Shown here: in pieces, positions 45,475-56,881 of the stretch | Position numbering within the stretch: position 1 is the first letter of the stretch | Layout of the letters: each line of letters starts with the position of its first letter | Source of the DNA: Ephemerocybe angulata | Taxonomy: Eukaryota > Basidiomycota > Agaricomycetes > Agaricales > Psathyrellaceae | Length of the DNA: 64,000 nucleotides | Direction of reading: 5' to 3' | Assembly: GCA_013368325.1 (NCBI GenBank) | Contig: JAACJK010000231.1 | Location: forward strand, 186,001-250,000 | The notes under the pieces: generated by a model | Told to the model about the DNA's origin: nothing | Database searches by the model: none | What the model saw: the letters and a program-made list of their open reading frames with translations, nothing else | Position numbers and translations under genes: made by a program

Positions 45475-45720
45475 TGACGTTCAAAGTGCACCAAAATCCA
45501 TCCTCCCCCCCACCTTTTATTTCCCCACCCCCCTTTTGGCTTTAACTCGGATTTTTGCCTGTTTTAGCCTGTTTTGACGTGACTTCGAAAAAGGGGGGAA
45601 CTTTCGAAAAGGGGGGGAGAATCGCAACTTTCCCCCCCTTTTGAAAATTCTCCCCCCCCTCTTTCGGAAATTGATCCCCCCCTTTTCGGCTGCCGGCATG
45701 ACAATTCCCTCCCTTTTCAT
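45475..45720 (+). repeat. Left terminal inverted repeat
   Basis: Matches 46330-46578 in inverted orientation. Internally it holds G-runs followed by C-runs separated by 'gagaatcgcaacttt', so it can also fold on itself. Confidence 0.8.
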
Positions 45721-46329
45721 GTGCGTAAAGTAGCAACTACAGTCAGTATATCATAATACAGTGTGTGTTGTATTTCGTTGAGGAGCTTGACTGCAGCCTC
45801 TTGCCAGCCTCGTCATTTTTCAGGCATAATAATAGCGCGATTGACCGCCGAGCCCAAGCCAAGTCCAAGACTGATGTGGCGTCAGGTCGTTTACTATGTA
45901 CCTATGCTTCAACTGGTGTGTTCGTCTTTAGGTATATAGTCAAATATCAATATATACGGAGATTCTAAGTCCTGTCTGCACTAAGCACTCAGGTCTGCCA
46001 TGAATGTCGAACGTCGGGTGTTGGCCCGGCGGCACAGCCACGCTGCACACGGCCAGCAAGACGGTTCACGGATACTCTGCACTTAACCATGTTTTTCCGT
46101 GTAGACAGTAAAAGTAATTGGAAAGCCTCATAAGCACTTGAGTAGATGGCTTATGTGTGTTATACGTTTGGGCTGTGTCCAAGAGAAGGAAAAATGCAAA
46201 GTGCCATACTAATAGGCGCCGTGAAGGTACTTTGGATTAGCACTACAGCAATTATGATACTACTATGGTCCTGGATAAGTAATGATAGTGAAGCGCAGCA
46301 CCGAAATTAGGGACTTCAAACACATTGCA

Positions 46330-46578
46330 GAAAAAAAGGGGGGGAGAGCTCGACAATGCCGGCACCCAAAAGGGGGGGGATCAATTCCCGAAAGAGGGGG
46401 GAGGATTTTCAAAAGGGGGGGAAAGTTGCGATTCTCCCCCCCTTTTCGGAAGTTCCCCCCCTTTTTCGAAGTCTCGTCAAAGCAGGTTAAAACAGGCAAA
46501 AAGACGAGTTAAAGTCAAAAGGGGGTGGGGAAATAAAAGGTGGGGGGGAGGATGAATTATGGTGCACTTCGAACGTCA
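46330..46578 (-). repeat. Right terminal inverted repeat
   Basis: Inverse of the left repeat with scattered differences, some of them in the lengths of the G/C runs. Confidence 0.8.
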
Positions 46579-48700
46579 TATTTTATCATTCCCTCCCTCA
46601 CTCCTTCCTTTGTTCTCTCTCTCCTGCGCCCTCGACTACATGTCGGAGGTCTCGTCTCCCTTTCTTTCTTGCCATTCCCCCATTCAAGTTGTCACAGTCG
46701 ATCTCGACCACAGTTTTTCCACCACCATCTTCGAGTCGGCACTAGTGAGCTCGTCGTACCACGGTACCACTGTCCGGTTTCTACGGCTGACTCTTTTTGG
46801 CCGGCAGCCATGTTGACCACCCTCGCTCTCTCAACACTTCTGTGAGTCCCTCATAACTTCCGCTATCCTCTACTGATCTTCATTCCTTCAACTAGGATTT
46901 CGCCTTTAAGTTCTGAGGACGATGTAAAACCAAAACCAATCCCGGCGACATTGACATCGCGGTTAACCTACCTTTCTCCACATCATACTTTGACAAGCGG
47001 CAGGTAGAAAGGCATTAAAATGCATTTCATTCAAATGGTATTACACAGTTCAATACGACTAACTCTACTGACTCGCATATTCTTCTACCAGCCTAAGCAC
47101 GGTTCTAGTTCACCTCTGTTCGCTAACAAGACCCTATTCAAACTGTAAGCAAATCGTGGCCGTAATGCAGCATCAGACTAACCTCGATTCGATTTGAGCA
47201 GTGCTTTCGTCCACTGGCGAGCGCAGGGCGAACTTTGCGCGCAGCCATCCGTGACACAAGTGCCGGTGCTTTCGACGACGGCTGGTCCTCCATGCGCAGT
47301 CAGCTTGGTAGCCAGTCTGATCCTTGTTGAGGTGAGCATGCCGTCGCGTCCACCTGAAAGGTCCCAACCGAACCGATTTCATACAACCAGCATCATCGAA
47401 ACCTCGTTTCCAAGGCTTTCTTGATACTGATCGCGTCGCCGTCGCTAAGCCAGGCTGTTCTCTCGTTTGTTTGCTGACCATGGCGTGGCAGGGATATAGT
47501 AATGCTAGAAGTCTGGTACATTAGTATTGCCGTTTCGATACTCAGTTGAACGATCGACTCACTTTTGTTATCACCAACCCTTTGACGACAACTCTCGTCT
47601 CTGCCCGACACCCGAGGCACATGATGTCCTCAACCACGGTCTGTCGTCCACTCGCACCCTGCGCGTGCCATCGCGTCGCGCAGACCTCTCTTGTCGCCGT
47701 CAGGTCGTCCTTCGCACACAGCTGGTCGCAAAGCCGGTGGTTTTGCCAGGTGACAAGGCCACGGGATGAATCGTTTCTGGACTTTCGGTAAGCGATGACG
47801 TTCCCAATATTCAATTGAACGACATCGACTCACCTCTGCTATTTCCAACCTGTTGCCGACAGTGCCCACCTCCACCATTTGTACCCCTCGACGATGGTCA
47901 GGCGTACGCCTTGAGTCGCGTCGCGTCACCGTCGGCCCGTCGCTCACTCACGGTCGGTCCCAGAGCCGATGTTCGTCGACGAGGCGTTGGGTTGTTTGTC
48001 TCGGTGCCGTGCTGGTGGAGATCTGGGGTTGTATGCGGGACAGAGGGTCGCGCACGCTGTCGTGGGAGTGCCAGCTGGCTTTGGGGTCGAGCACTGCAAT
48101 GGGTAAGTGTGTTGCACTCGTCGCGAAAGGAATGGGTACTTACCGGATCAGTCACAGACAGCCAGCATCATTGCTGGTGCGCACTTGGGTGTCGTCGATT
48201 TGAAACTACCGAAGCAATTGTAAGTCTATCCTCACGATGTAGAAAGCGTAACTAACCTTCATGAGTCTCCTTCTGCAAACGGCGCTCTGTTAGCGAGATC
48301 CTGCTGCCGCAAGCTGCATACTGGGTGGTGCGAGAGCTTCGGAAGCGCACGAGAGAGGTTGTAAACCGGTGGGGATCTGGAATGGGGTCAAGAGTGAGCT
48401 ATTTATAATTATGTCGCACTCACTGAATCAGCCCCCACAACCAGCATCATGCATCATTGCTGGCGCGTCGATCCTCTTCACGCGAAGACTGGAGGTGTCC
48501 CCTATTGAAGGACGCCATTTTGGGACCATCGGGACACTCGTAAGCCTATCGCGAATCTTGAATAATGGGGTTGGCATCGTCTGGTGGTGGGAGCGAACGG
48601 AAACGGAAGGTGAGTATGCTGCGTCTGTCGGGTCGGATCTAGGTACTTACGTTGTCAATCCCCTACAACCAGCATAATGGCAGGCATGTTAATTCTCCTG
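46579..48700. other. Accessory stretch with splice-like signals and degenerate repeats
   Basis: A possible short spliced frame starts at ATG 46810 (MLTTLALSTLL, donor gtgagt, acceptor aactag) but would stop after about 47 codons. Degenerate copies of 'aaccagcatcat(tgctgg)' recur near 47380, 48170, 48440 and 48666. The words 'tgaacgatcgactcac' and 'tgaacgacatcgactcac' recur near 47550 and 47815. It may be a decayed, internally duplicated locus. No protein is supported. Confidence 0.35.
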
Positions 48701-50340
48701 TCGTGCAAGGTGCACGCAGTGGGCAGTGGGCGATTCCCGTCGCTGACCTGGGAGGTTGTGAGTGGGCCGTCCTGGGAGCTTGAACACGGCGGCTTGGTGG
48801 GGTCAAGATGGGCGTGGGCCTGCGGAATTCTTGTTCAACCGTAGATAAGCGGCTGTCTTGTAGTAGTTGGGTGCGTGCAGAGGTGGATCTGAGTTGAAGG
48901 CAGGAGGGGCGGAGGCTGCGTCGGCCCTGGAGCAGCCTGATCCGGTGGGCCGTGCGCACATGACAATCCAAGCCAACACAGCAAAACAGCGAACTGCTTC
49001 AGGCTTCGTTCCTCTCTTCATCCTTCCATCTCTTCTTCCATATAGCTTTTTTCAGTGTATAGGTCTGAAATAATCAAATCAACTTTGAACGTCAAAAACG
49101 ACCTCGTCCGTAATACCCGAATAGGCAAAATCCTGCGGCTTCAAACTGAGGGCTCCTGGCCTTCAATATGCCGCCCAATGCTCCCATGTCAATAAACGCG
49201 TAGCCGCAGGGCTGCTCAAACCCGGCGCTAGCACTCCTCATCAAAGAGACTTATGATCTTAACATTTCCCATGGACAACAGCCGCAATACCAGCAGCACA
49301 TCCAGCTGAACACGAACCACTTCTCCATTCTTGGCATCCAGCCCAACTCCATCCTCCCGAATATCGACAAGAACCTGAGCGGCAGCCATCACGCATCTCG
49401 AGCGGTCAATAGCACCGCCGCTTTGCTGCGATTCGAGCAGGACATCGCGCGACTCTACTCGACACGGCTGTATGTCATATCCCTGTTCTCGAAGCCGCGA
49501 TCACCCATATCTCTGTTCTCGTACCGAAGCTGGCGCAGCAGGGCGGCCCTGGCTGGGTCGCGATGAACTTTGAAAGCGAAGAGGTGAAGGACTTTTTCAG
49601 GGCCATCATCGGAATGGACATGCGGGAGGCGGGGGAACGCGTCGCAACCAAGAGCGTGCTCTGGAGCTACACAGTCTTGCGCCAATTCGTGAGTTACCCT
49701 TATAGTGAGATTGCCTTACCTATTTGTCCCACCCTTTGGTCAATTTTCGGTTCCCTGTCGATTCCCTGGAGAACAGTGTATCAGTATCAAGTAATACCCC
49801 TTCGCTCAACAATAGCCAGACCTGACTTCAGACCTCAGTCCTCAGGAGTCGTGGTCGGTCTAGTGTCGGTTTTGGACTGGGTTTTGCGTTCCCAAATTCC
49901 ATCAAACCGAGCCAAAATCGATGGTAACGTCGCGGAATGATTTAGGCGCCCAAGGTTGGACATAGTGCTTGCGCGTAAACCGGATAGCGGTGAACGCTCG
50001 GAAGAGGCGCACTTGGTAGCGCTTGTAAATCGCTCTCCGCGATGACAAGCTGGGCTCGATTCCAGCATTCACTAATTCCATACAGGCCTAGAACACCAGC
50101 CTAGGTCTGCCACCTCTCGAACACTTGTGGGGTGTTGCATTTGTCATATCTGCCATTATAGAAGGCAGCTGCAAGTGCATCAATTGTCCTACGAGCATGT
50201 AAATGAGTACTCGCTGCGAAGTCAATGGCCAACTCACCTTACGCGTTAAGTGCCCAAATTAATTGAGATTCTCAAATTAGGTGAGAATTCAGTGCAGGCG
50301 AAACCTGGACTCGGGAAAATAAAATGAACGAGTATGTACC
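48701..50340. other. Gene-free spacer with possible coding debris
   Basis: Around 49270-49690 two adjoining frames look weakly coding (ALLRFEQDIARLYSTRLYV, then VAMNFESEEVKDFFRAIIGMD) but are frame-shifted to each other and not recognised. Confidence 0.3.
50001..50070 (+). other. tRNA-like sequence (not a confident tRNA)
   Basis: The B-box-like GGCTCGATTCC lies in a 5-bp stem (GCTGG/CCAGC) with an 8-nt loop. A D-arm-like GCGC-acttggta-GCGC and an AATCG/CGAT stem precede it. No acceptor stem pairs, so it is at best a tRNA-derived relic or Pol III promoter. Confidence 0.3.
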
Positions 50341-50344
50341 AGTG

Positions 50345-50375
50345 GCTCGCGAGCGCGAGCGCACCGCAGGTGCGC
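50345..50375. repeat. GC-rich palindrome plus hairpin
   Basis: GCTCGCGAGC (50345-50354) is a perfect palindrome. GCGCACC (50359-50365) pairs with GGTGCGC (50369-50375) around a 3-nt loop. Confidence 0.6.
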
Positions 50376-53254
50376 GCCAGCGAGCGAGCAGGAAAGGGGC
50401 CGTGAGCCAGGAGAAGGTCGTAACCAACTTGTGTCGGGGCAGGGCGTAATTATTTCTTTGGACGGGCTGGTGGAATAAAGCGAGGCTGGAATAGGGTGGG
50501 CAGTTGAAGCGAATTTGGAGACCTGCTATTCTGGCTGGGCATAGGCTTGTCTGTATGAATGTAAGTAGTAAGTACGAGGTCCTTCTTTGGAATGGAGAAT
50601 GGAGTAAACAAAGGTGTGACCAGAGGGACCCTTACTATCCCAGAGCGCATTATCTGCTTCCAGTTATTGGCACAGGCTACTGGAGGTCGAGAGGCGGATT
50701 CAGAAGCATCGCTACATGTACTCGGCCATGAGCCAGTCGTCCATTGTCCGGCAGAGCTCAGCGAATGTAATTGCTCTGGTCCATCATTTACCTGAGCCGG
50801 CAGTTGAAGACTGAACTGTCCGTTCGTCGATCCGGCCCGCCGCTCTACAATGTCCGCTATTCATGGCACATGCACCTTCCCCTACCTGCTACATAAGAGA
50901 GCATCCAGAGAAAAATGTAAATCCTCGCAAAGCAGCGGCCCTCAAGTCTGTAGTAATACAATATATTATATGGTTATCCGTCTCTACATCTCCGGAAAGA
51001 AAAGAACTAAGTAAAGACTCGGAACCGCCGTGCGAAGCAGCGGCCCTCTAGCCCAAGTCTGGCAAGGTATTGATGCCAATTCGACCCTGAACCGGAAGTT
51101 GCCGGAGACCGGCACCCAAGCCCGGCAGGCAGCTTAAGTCAGCTGCCGATGGATGCCGAGGTAAGCCTCAGCACTTCCTCGAAGCCTCTTCAGTGTTTCC
51201 TCATCTACCTCAACGCAATTCAAAGACTATTAACCCCCTTTATACCGGTAGGCACCACATTATATTGATAAAGAGCGTCAAGCCCTTTTACAAGACGTAT
51301 TATATGCTTATGTTCTCCCAATTCTACTCCAAGAGTGAATGAAGTTGAAATGAAGTTTGCCTGACCTTCGCACTTCCTCGAGCTCCAGTTTAAGACTACA
51401 AGTATCAATATAATAGAGAATTATAGTAGGCTACAGGTATGTCAGGTAAGAGAGTTGAAACATGGTGCCATGCAAGTGAGGACTCTGAAGGGCGAAAAAG
51501 AGGGGATTTGGTTGGACTTCCGGAGACCTCAAGAAGCATTTAAACCAACACAAATCTTTAAAAAAGCTGAATGTGTGTTGCTCTTACATTAATCGTCGCC
51601 ATCCTCTCCTCCTTTCCACTCAACGGGACTCGCAGCTGCCGTGACGGCCGCTCAAGCTTCTGGAATAAACACGCACAACATAATCTCCTTTTTGAGCGAA
51701 TCCCACGACCCACCCCTCCCATCAATACCTTTCCAGATCTGAATCGGCGACACCTCTTGGGCTGGACAGCTGGAAGGACGATGAAGGTTGGTACTGAGCA
51801 AGGAGTTGCATTCCCAAGGAGAAGGGAATCTGCATAAGAGGTGAATGGGAGCCAGGAGGCGTGTTTCTCGTAAATTAGAGCCAAACCTCGGAATTATACA
51901 CGTCCCGCGCGAGACACAGTAAACGCTGAATTGGCAGATCCCCGGCTGATCCTCTACACACACCTTCCAAACCGAGTCTTGAACGTAACGCCGGTGAATT
52001 TGACAGGAAAAATTCACTCTGATTCCTGCGCAGCACCCCAAAGGTCGTCGAACACGAAATGGCGACCCCAATTTCTGGGCGCTAACCACTGGCAGGCTCA
52101 CTAGCCTTCGCTTGGCAATGATATCACAGCCTCAAATCGAAGACGATGCAAATCAATCGTGCACAGATTGTGCAAGCTCAGAATCGCTGTGCAAAGCGAT
52201 CTTCGTTTGAAGTTCCCGTTCAACGGACTGCCACACCGCTGTGCTCATGACCGCGACAGTACTCGCGCATATCTCCTGGTACGGGGACGCTTGTCGGCCA
52301 CCCAAGACCGTTCAAACTGCGGGCTGGAGTCTGGAGTCGGAATTGGTTGGTCTCTGGGGTTCTCTCTTAAGATTACGCTGAATTAGAGAAAGAAGGAAAC
52401 TCACCAGGTTCACGTCATCGCCGCGGTTGCCGTGTGCACCTTCGATAACCGTTTTTGTTTGACATCTCTGTAACGTTAGGATCTCTGGTCAAGAAAGGGA
52501 CTAAGTCGGGACTACATAAGTATGAGGTCGTCGAGTTTCGATCGAAGCAAAATTAATCGAGTTTTGCCATATTTGCGCATGCTTTGATTGGAGGTCAAAA
52601 CCTTCTGGCAGCTCGTCTGACAGGTGGCCGAGTCCTCAGTTCTCCTTTCGTTCTCCCTATAGAAGGCTATGCAAACTCACTCATTGTCCGCTCTCGCAGT
52701 ATGGCTTGCCGCGACGGACTGGGGCAGAATAGTTGATAAGTTGTTGGAGCTCAATGGCCTCAGGGCAGGACAGCGCCCGGGGCGCGCGACCTCAATTCAC
52801 ACAACCCGAGCCAGCACGATTTGCGGATCCAAACAGGTGTTCAGAGATCTATCTAGAAGAAGGAAGTATAGGTATGTTTGAAATTCCTATGTCATGGTGA
52901 CCTTGATCGCTGACATTCCTTCGACCACTAAGTGCTAACGGCATGATAAGACTTACGTGTATGGCCCGACCCTTGATATTCAGTGGGTCCCACTCAGCAA
53001 ATGCCACAGCACGCCAAACTCCTCTACGTGCTTTCCGCGGCTCGGCGATGTTCCATAATCGCCGAACCTGTATTACAGGTTACAGAGAATCTCGACCGAC
53101 GTGTCCGGGTAGGGATAGCACTTAGCCCCTTCTTGGTCAGCGCTCGATTCGACGAGAGGGACATGAAAGGGTTCTGAGCAACATATAAAGCCACTTTCTC
53201 AAAGCCAATTAAACTATCAACATCTAAATCTTCACCCAGTATCTCACCATCCCA
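50376..53254. other. Gene-poor spacer
   Basis: No gene supported over 2.9 kb. The only repeats noticed are short, such as 'gcagcggccctc' at about 50934 and 51038. Confidence 0.4.
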
Positions 53255-55124
53255 ATGACCTCTCAACTTATCCTCGTAAGTGGCAACCCTAGCTTCTTGA
53301 TCTGTCGGCTAACACCACCGCATAGGTTACTGGAGTCACTGGCTTCATCGCTGGTCATGTTGTCGAGCAACTCCTTCGCACTGGCTATCGTGTTCGAGGG
53401 TGCGCTTATCCGATTCATTGCATCCAGTAGCACCCATCTCAACATATATTTCTATAGTACCGCTCGTAGTGCGAAAGTAGCCCTTCTCCAGAAGACAAAT
53501 GTATCCAACCTGGAGTACGTCGCCATTGACGACGTCGCAGTCAGCGACTTCACCGAGGCTCTCAAAGGTATGAGACGAGATATCTAGTAGTTGCTCATAT
53601 CCTGACTGCCATCTATAGGCGTCGATGCGGTGGTGCACGTTGCCTCCCCCTTGCCAGGAAAGGCCAGTGTCGAGGAAACAATCAAGGTGAGAATGGGGAG
53701 ATGATTTGAACTGTCGTTAATCTGTACTGACAAACGAAATGGTGTAGACCGCGATCGAAGGATCTCTGAACGTCCTCCGCCAAGCTGAGAAGGCTGGAAT
53801 CAAGAAGTTTGTCGTTACCAGCAGCTTTGGTTCAGTCTTAGAGTGTGAGTTCAGAAGAGGTCATACCCGACGAAAGGTTAACTGAACCTCGTCCTCGCAT
53901 TGCAGCATCTCTTAAGGCGTCGTTTGCTGGTCTAAACTTTACCGACTCAGATTGGGCTCCGACCGCCCACGAGGACGTTCTCGCGAATAGTGATTTACGG
54001 GCCTGGGCTTGGCCTGAAAGCCCAGGCTTGGGCCTGGCTTGGAGGGGCCCAGGCTCACTCAAAACACAAGCCCAGCCTGCCTAGAAGGCTTGGGCTTGGC
54101 TTGGCCTGGCTTGGGCCTAGGCCCGGGCTTTTCAATACAATTATTTTGTAATGCATACAACATTGAGTCACAAATATTTGTATTGAATTTATATAGACTG
54201 ATCCAGAGAGTTAGAGAATGCTTCAAGTGGGAGTTAAATTGAGTAAAACTATGTTGGAACATGCTGGAATTGAACCAGAGACCTCATAGACACAACTCAA
54301 CATAAATTCCAGTGCACTATTCTCCTGTTTTTATTTCCTGATATAGAAGCCCTGAGAAGCCCCAGGCTCAGGCTTTCCCAAACCCCAAGCCAGGCCCTAG
54401 GCCCGACCAAGCCTCGGTGAAAAATAACAAAGGCCTGGCTTGGCTTGGGCTTTTAGGGCCTGGCTTGGGCCCGCCTAGGGCTTCAGGCCCAAGCCTGTAA
54501 TTCACTACTCGCGAACGCCGAAGATCCTTACTATGTTTACTTTGCTTCGAAGGTGCTTGCCGAGAAGGCTGTCTGGGATTTTGCTCGAGAGCATCCGAAC
54601 ATCGATGTTGCAACCAGTACGTGCATTCTTTTCCAGTATACCGCCGCCCTTCTCATATACATTTTGTAGTCCTTCCGGGACTTGTCTTCGGGCCTTATGC
54701 TGAGACCTTCCCCCTACCCTCCAACGTCTCGCAACTCGGCACGAACAGCTTCCCGTGGGCTTTGATCAACGGCAGTGCCCCGCCCATGGCCCCGCCTTAC
54801 ATCGTCGACGTCAGGGATATTGCCAAAGCCCACATTCTTGCGCTCGGCCTCGGCCCCGTCGTTCGACCTGAATCTGTTGAGAAGAAACGATTCTTGGTCA
54901 ATGCAGGGATCTATACGTGGAAGCAGGCCGCGGAGCACCTCAAAGCTGTGAGGCCTGAGCTGAATATCCAGGATCTGGACAAGTTCGCGGATATGCCGGG
55001 ACCGATTTCGACTTTGGATACCAGCAGGGCGAGGGATGTCTTGAAATTCGGAGAATATATCGACCCAAAGACCACGGTCCTGGACGTCGCCGACGCCTTG
55101 GTCGAAGTTTCGAAGACATGGTGA
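53255..55124 (+). pseudogene. NAD(P)-dependent reductase (CCR/DFR-like extended SDR) disrupted by a MITE
   Basis: Seven exons are clear: 53255..53275, 53326..53399, 53458..53567, 53619..53686, 53748..53844, 53906..54616 (containing the insertion) and 54670..55124. The parts encode the nucleotide-binding start (LVTGVTGFIAGHV), VVHVASPLP, FVVTSSFGSV, the YFASK catalytic YxxxK motif and LPGLVFGPY, as in cinnamoyl-CoA/aldehyde reductase-like SDRs. Without the insertion the frame would be 335 codons, the usual length. The 520-bp element in exon 6, between the SDR serine and the YxxxK motif, brings in-frame stops (TAG near 54082). The gene is inactive unless the element is excised or spliced out. 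Confidence 0.85.
53988..54507. mobile_element. hAT-like non-autonomous element (MITE) in an exon
   Basis: 520 bp with terminal inverted repeats TAGTGATTTACGGG (left) and TAGTGAATTACAGG (inverse of right), flanked by a perfect 8-bp target duplication CTCGCGAA at 53980-53987 and 54508-54515. TAGNG ends and 8-bp duplications are hAT hallmarks. Both subterminal regions are packed with GGCTTGGGC / GCCCAAGCC words, probable transposase sites. There is no transposase. Confidence 0.9.
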
Positions 55125-56005
55125 TTATGATATGCCGTACTAGAGCATACACCAGTATATAGACTGCGTCTATCTTAGCGTCAGCGTGGAAATACTACAT
55201 TGATGATCTTTGTTCCCTAGGAGGCCCGCAGAAATGGTCGAGAAGCAGTCTGAAAATAGGCGAAGGAAAGTGAGCGAGGCAATGAGAAATTATTGAGCAG
55301 GGCTCAAGATAATATTGAGGATCGTTCATACCTGTATTGGTTCGATGGGTGTTTTCCTTTTGACTCTTTTGTTTCATATCTCTATCTCAAGCTTGATGAA
55401 ACCAAGTCCCAATTTAGTGTGACCACCATGCGTGGCGCTACACATTTCGTGTTGAGGCAGTGCCCAACAGGAACGGCCCACAGCCAATACAAGGCATACC
55501 TTCGAGATTCCTAAATAAGCGCCGAGCTGAGTGACGGTCGCTTTTAGCAAGTCCCGCGCTGAGACTTGTAACGAAGAATATTGGTAGTTCAAGGAGAATA
55601 TCCCCTAGGTAATGCTGTAATGATTGAAGAGAGGATTGGCTCCAACTTCCAAGGCTTCATGTGGAGCCTCGGCGTTATCTGTAGGCCGCCTTCGACCGTT
55701 TATGGAGTTAAGCGCCCATGTGTCGTATCAGAATAGTGTTTCCTTAATCTGGTCCCCACCGCCTCATTTGTGATACGATTCACATATATTGCTCAGATAC
55801 AACACACTTCATCAAACATCATCTTCAATGATTATTAATATAGAATAGACGGCAATAATCAAATTAAATAGCCATTCTACACAAGCCTCGTCTCGCAAGA
55901 TAACTTTTCAAAAGTAGGCTAGCTATGAGGGGGGATACATTGGGGGTGGGGTGATATGGAGATAGGTGCGCCAGCACACCAGTCCAGTCAGAAGCAAGTT
56001 GGCAT
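55125..56005. other. Convergent intergenic region
   Basis: No gene supported. TAAGCGCC words occur at about 55514 and 55708. Confidence 0.45.
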
Positions 56006-56508
56006 CTATCGGCGGGCTTTCGCCTTTGCTTCCCTCTCTTTTCGGAGCTTCTCCAGTGCATTCTTGTCTTCGACGATCGTCTTATGACAGTTTGCGGCCT
56101 GATTGTGGCACATAGCAACGTCAGTTACGTATTCCAAAATTCGCGGAAAAAGGTGAAGATACGTACTCCGGCGGCGGTTGGGAACTCCTTGTTGCAATGG
56201 AAGCAGTGGAACACGGGCTTGCTGGCGCCGCCTCCTCTAGCCTCTAGGCGGCTGGAGAGCTCATCGATGAGGTCGCGCGTTGAGATTTCGGCAAGCTCCT
56301 CCATGATTTCTGAACGTCTAAGGAGGCTCTGGATTTCACGGGTGCTCAACTCGTCGACAAGGTCACGGGCATCGAATTGCTGTTGAAATAGGGCAGTCAG
56401 TATACAGTAGGCCAAAATTCAAGATAGTCTTCTCACATCGTAGTGGCCTTGGACGTATGACGCCAAAGCGACGACGGTAGGAACAAGGACGAGGATGTTG
56501 AAGCGCAT
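56006..56508 (-). CDS. Small secreted protein with acidic repeats and a C2H2-like motif
   Basis: Three exons, complement(join(56006..56098, 56167..56379, 56437..56508)), encode 125 residues. A signal peptide (about 1-20, MRFNILVLVPTVVALAS) is followed by an acidic stretch with DARDLVDELSTREIQ and TRDLIDELSSRLEARGGG. Next is CFHCNKEF with a later CH pair (a C2H2 zinc-finger-like spacing) and a lysine/arginine-rich helix (EKLRKEREAKAKARR). The 'ARxLVDELxxREI' signature is shared with the repeat protein at 24234, so the two are members of one secreted family. Introns are 57 and 68 nt. A TATA box lies 115 bp upstream. The role is unknown; export and a cationic tail suggest an extracellular binding or effector function. 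Confidence 0.75.
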
Positions 56509-56622
56509 GGTGTATAGAATTTAGCGTGGAGAGGGTTGAAACTTGGTTGAGACTGCTAAGTCGATTGGAGTGGGGTGTTTAGGCTGAGAGGAACTGTAGA
56601 ATATCGACCGTTGAGTCCCAGC

Positions 56623-56629
56623 TTTTATA
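56623..56629 (-). promoter_or_regulatory. TATA box of the small secreted protein gene
   Basis: The reverse strand reads TATAAAA about 115-120 bp upstream of the ATG at 56508. Confidence 0.55.
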
Positions 56630-56646
56630 CTTTTCGTAGGCCAGCA

Positions 56647-56881
56647 GCGCAGCCAGTGCGGGTGCAGTTTAATCCCAGCAGGAGAGCGATCACCGCCGCC
56701 ATACCCGCAGAATATATTGCGCTCACTGGGCGCTCGCAAAGGACCCTGAGATAGCGCAGCCACCGCGGGTGCAATTTCATTTTTACAGGAGAGAGATCAC
56801 CGTTGCTATACCTTGCTATACCCGCAGGATATGTGGTGCTCACAGGGCGCTCACAGAGTACTCGCAGAGGACCCTGAGATA
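56647..56881. repeat. Two-copy tandem repeat in a promoter
   Basis: Copy 1 (56647-56753) and copy 2 (56754-56881) both start gcgcagcca and end ggaccctgagata. They share 'gagatcacc', 'tacccgcag' and 'gggcgctc' blocks. The repeat lies just upstream of the TATA box of the small secreted protein gene. Confidence 0.7.

Larger units (their letters stand above)
45475..46578. mobile_element. Non-autonomous inverted-repeat element (MITE) with G/C-tract ends
   Basis: 1104 bp bounded by long terminal inverted repeats. The left end reads TGACGTTCAAAGTGCACC and the right end is the inverse of TGACGTTCGAAGTGCACC. Each is directly flanked by TA, which fits a Tc1/mariner-type target duplication. The repeats extend about 245 bp with high identity and contain many runs of 6-8 G or C. 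The 600-bp centre has no transposase frame. Confidence 0.8.

Noticed and set aside
54254..54300. tRNA gene on the minus strand inside the hAT-like element
   Set aside because: Only the B-box-like word is present. The T stem has a mismatch and no other tRNA arm forms.
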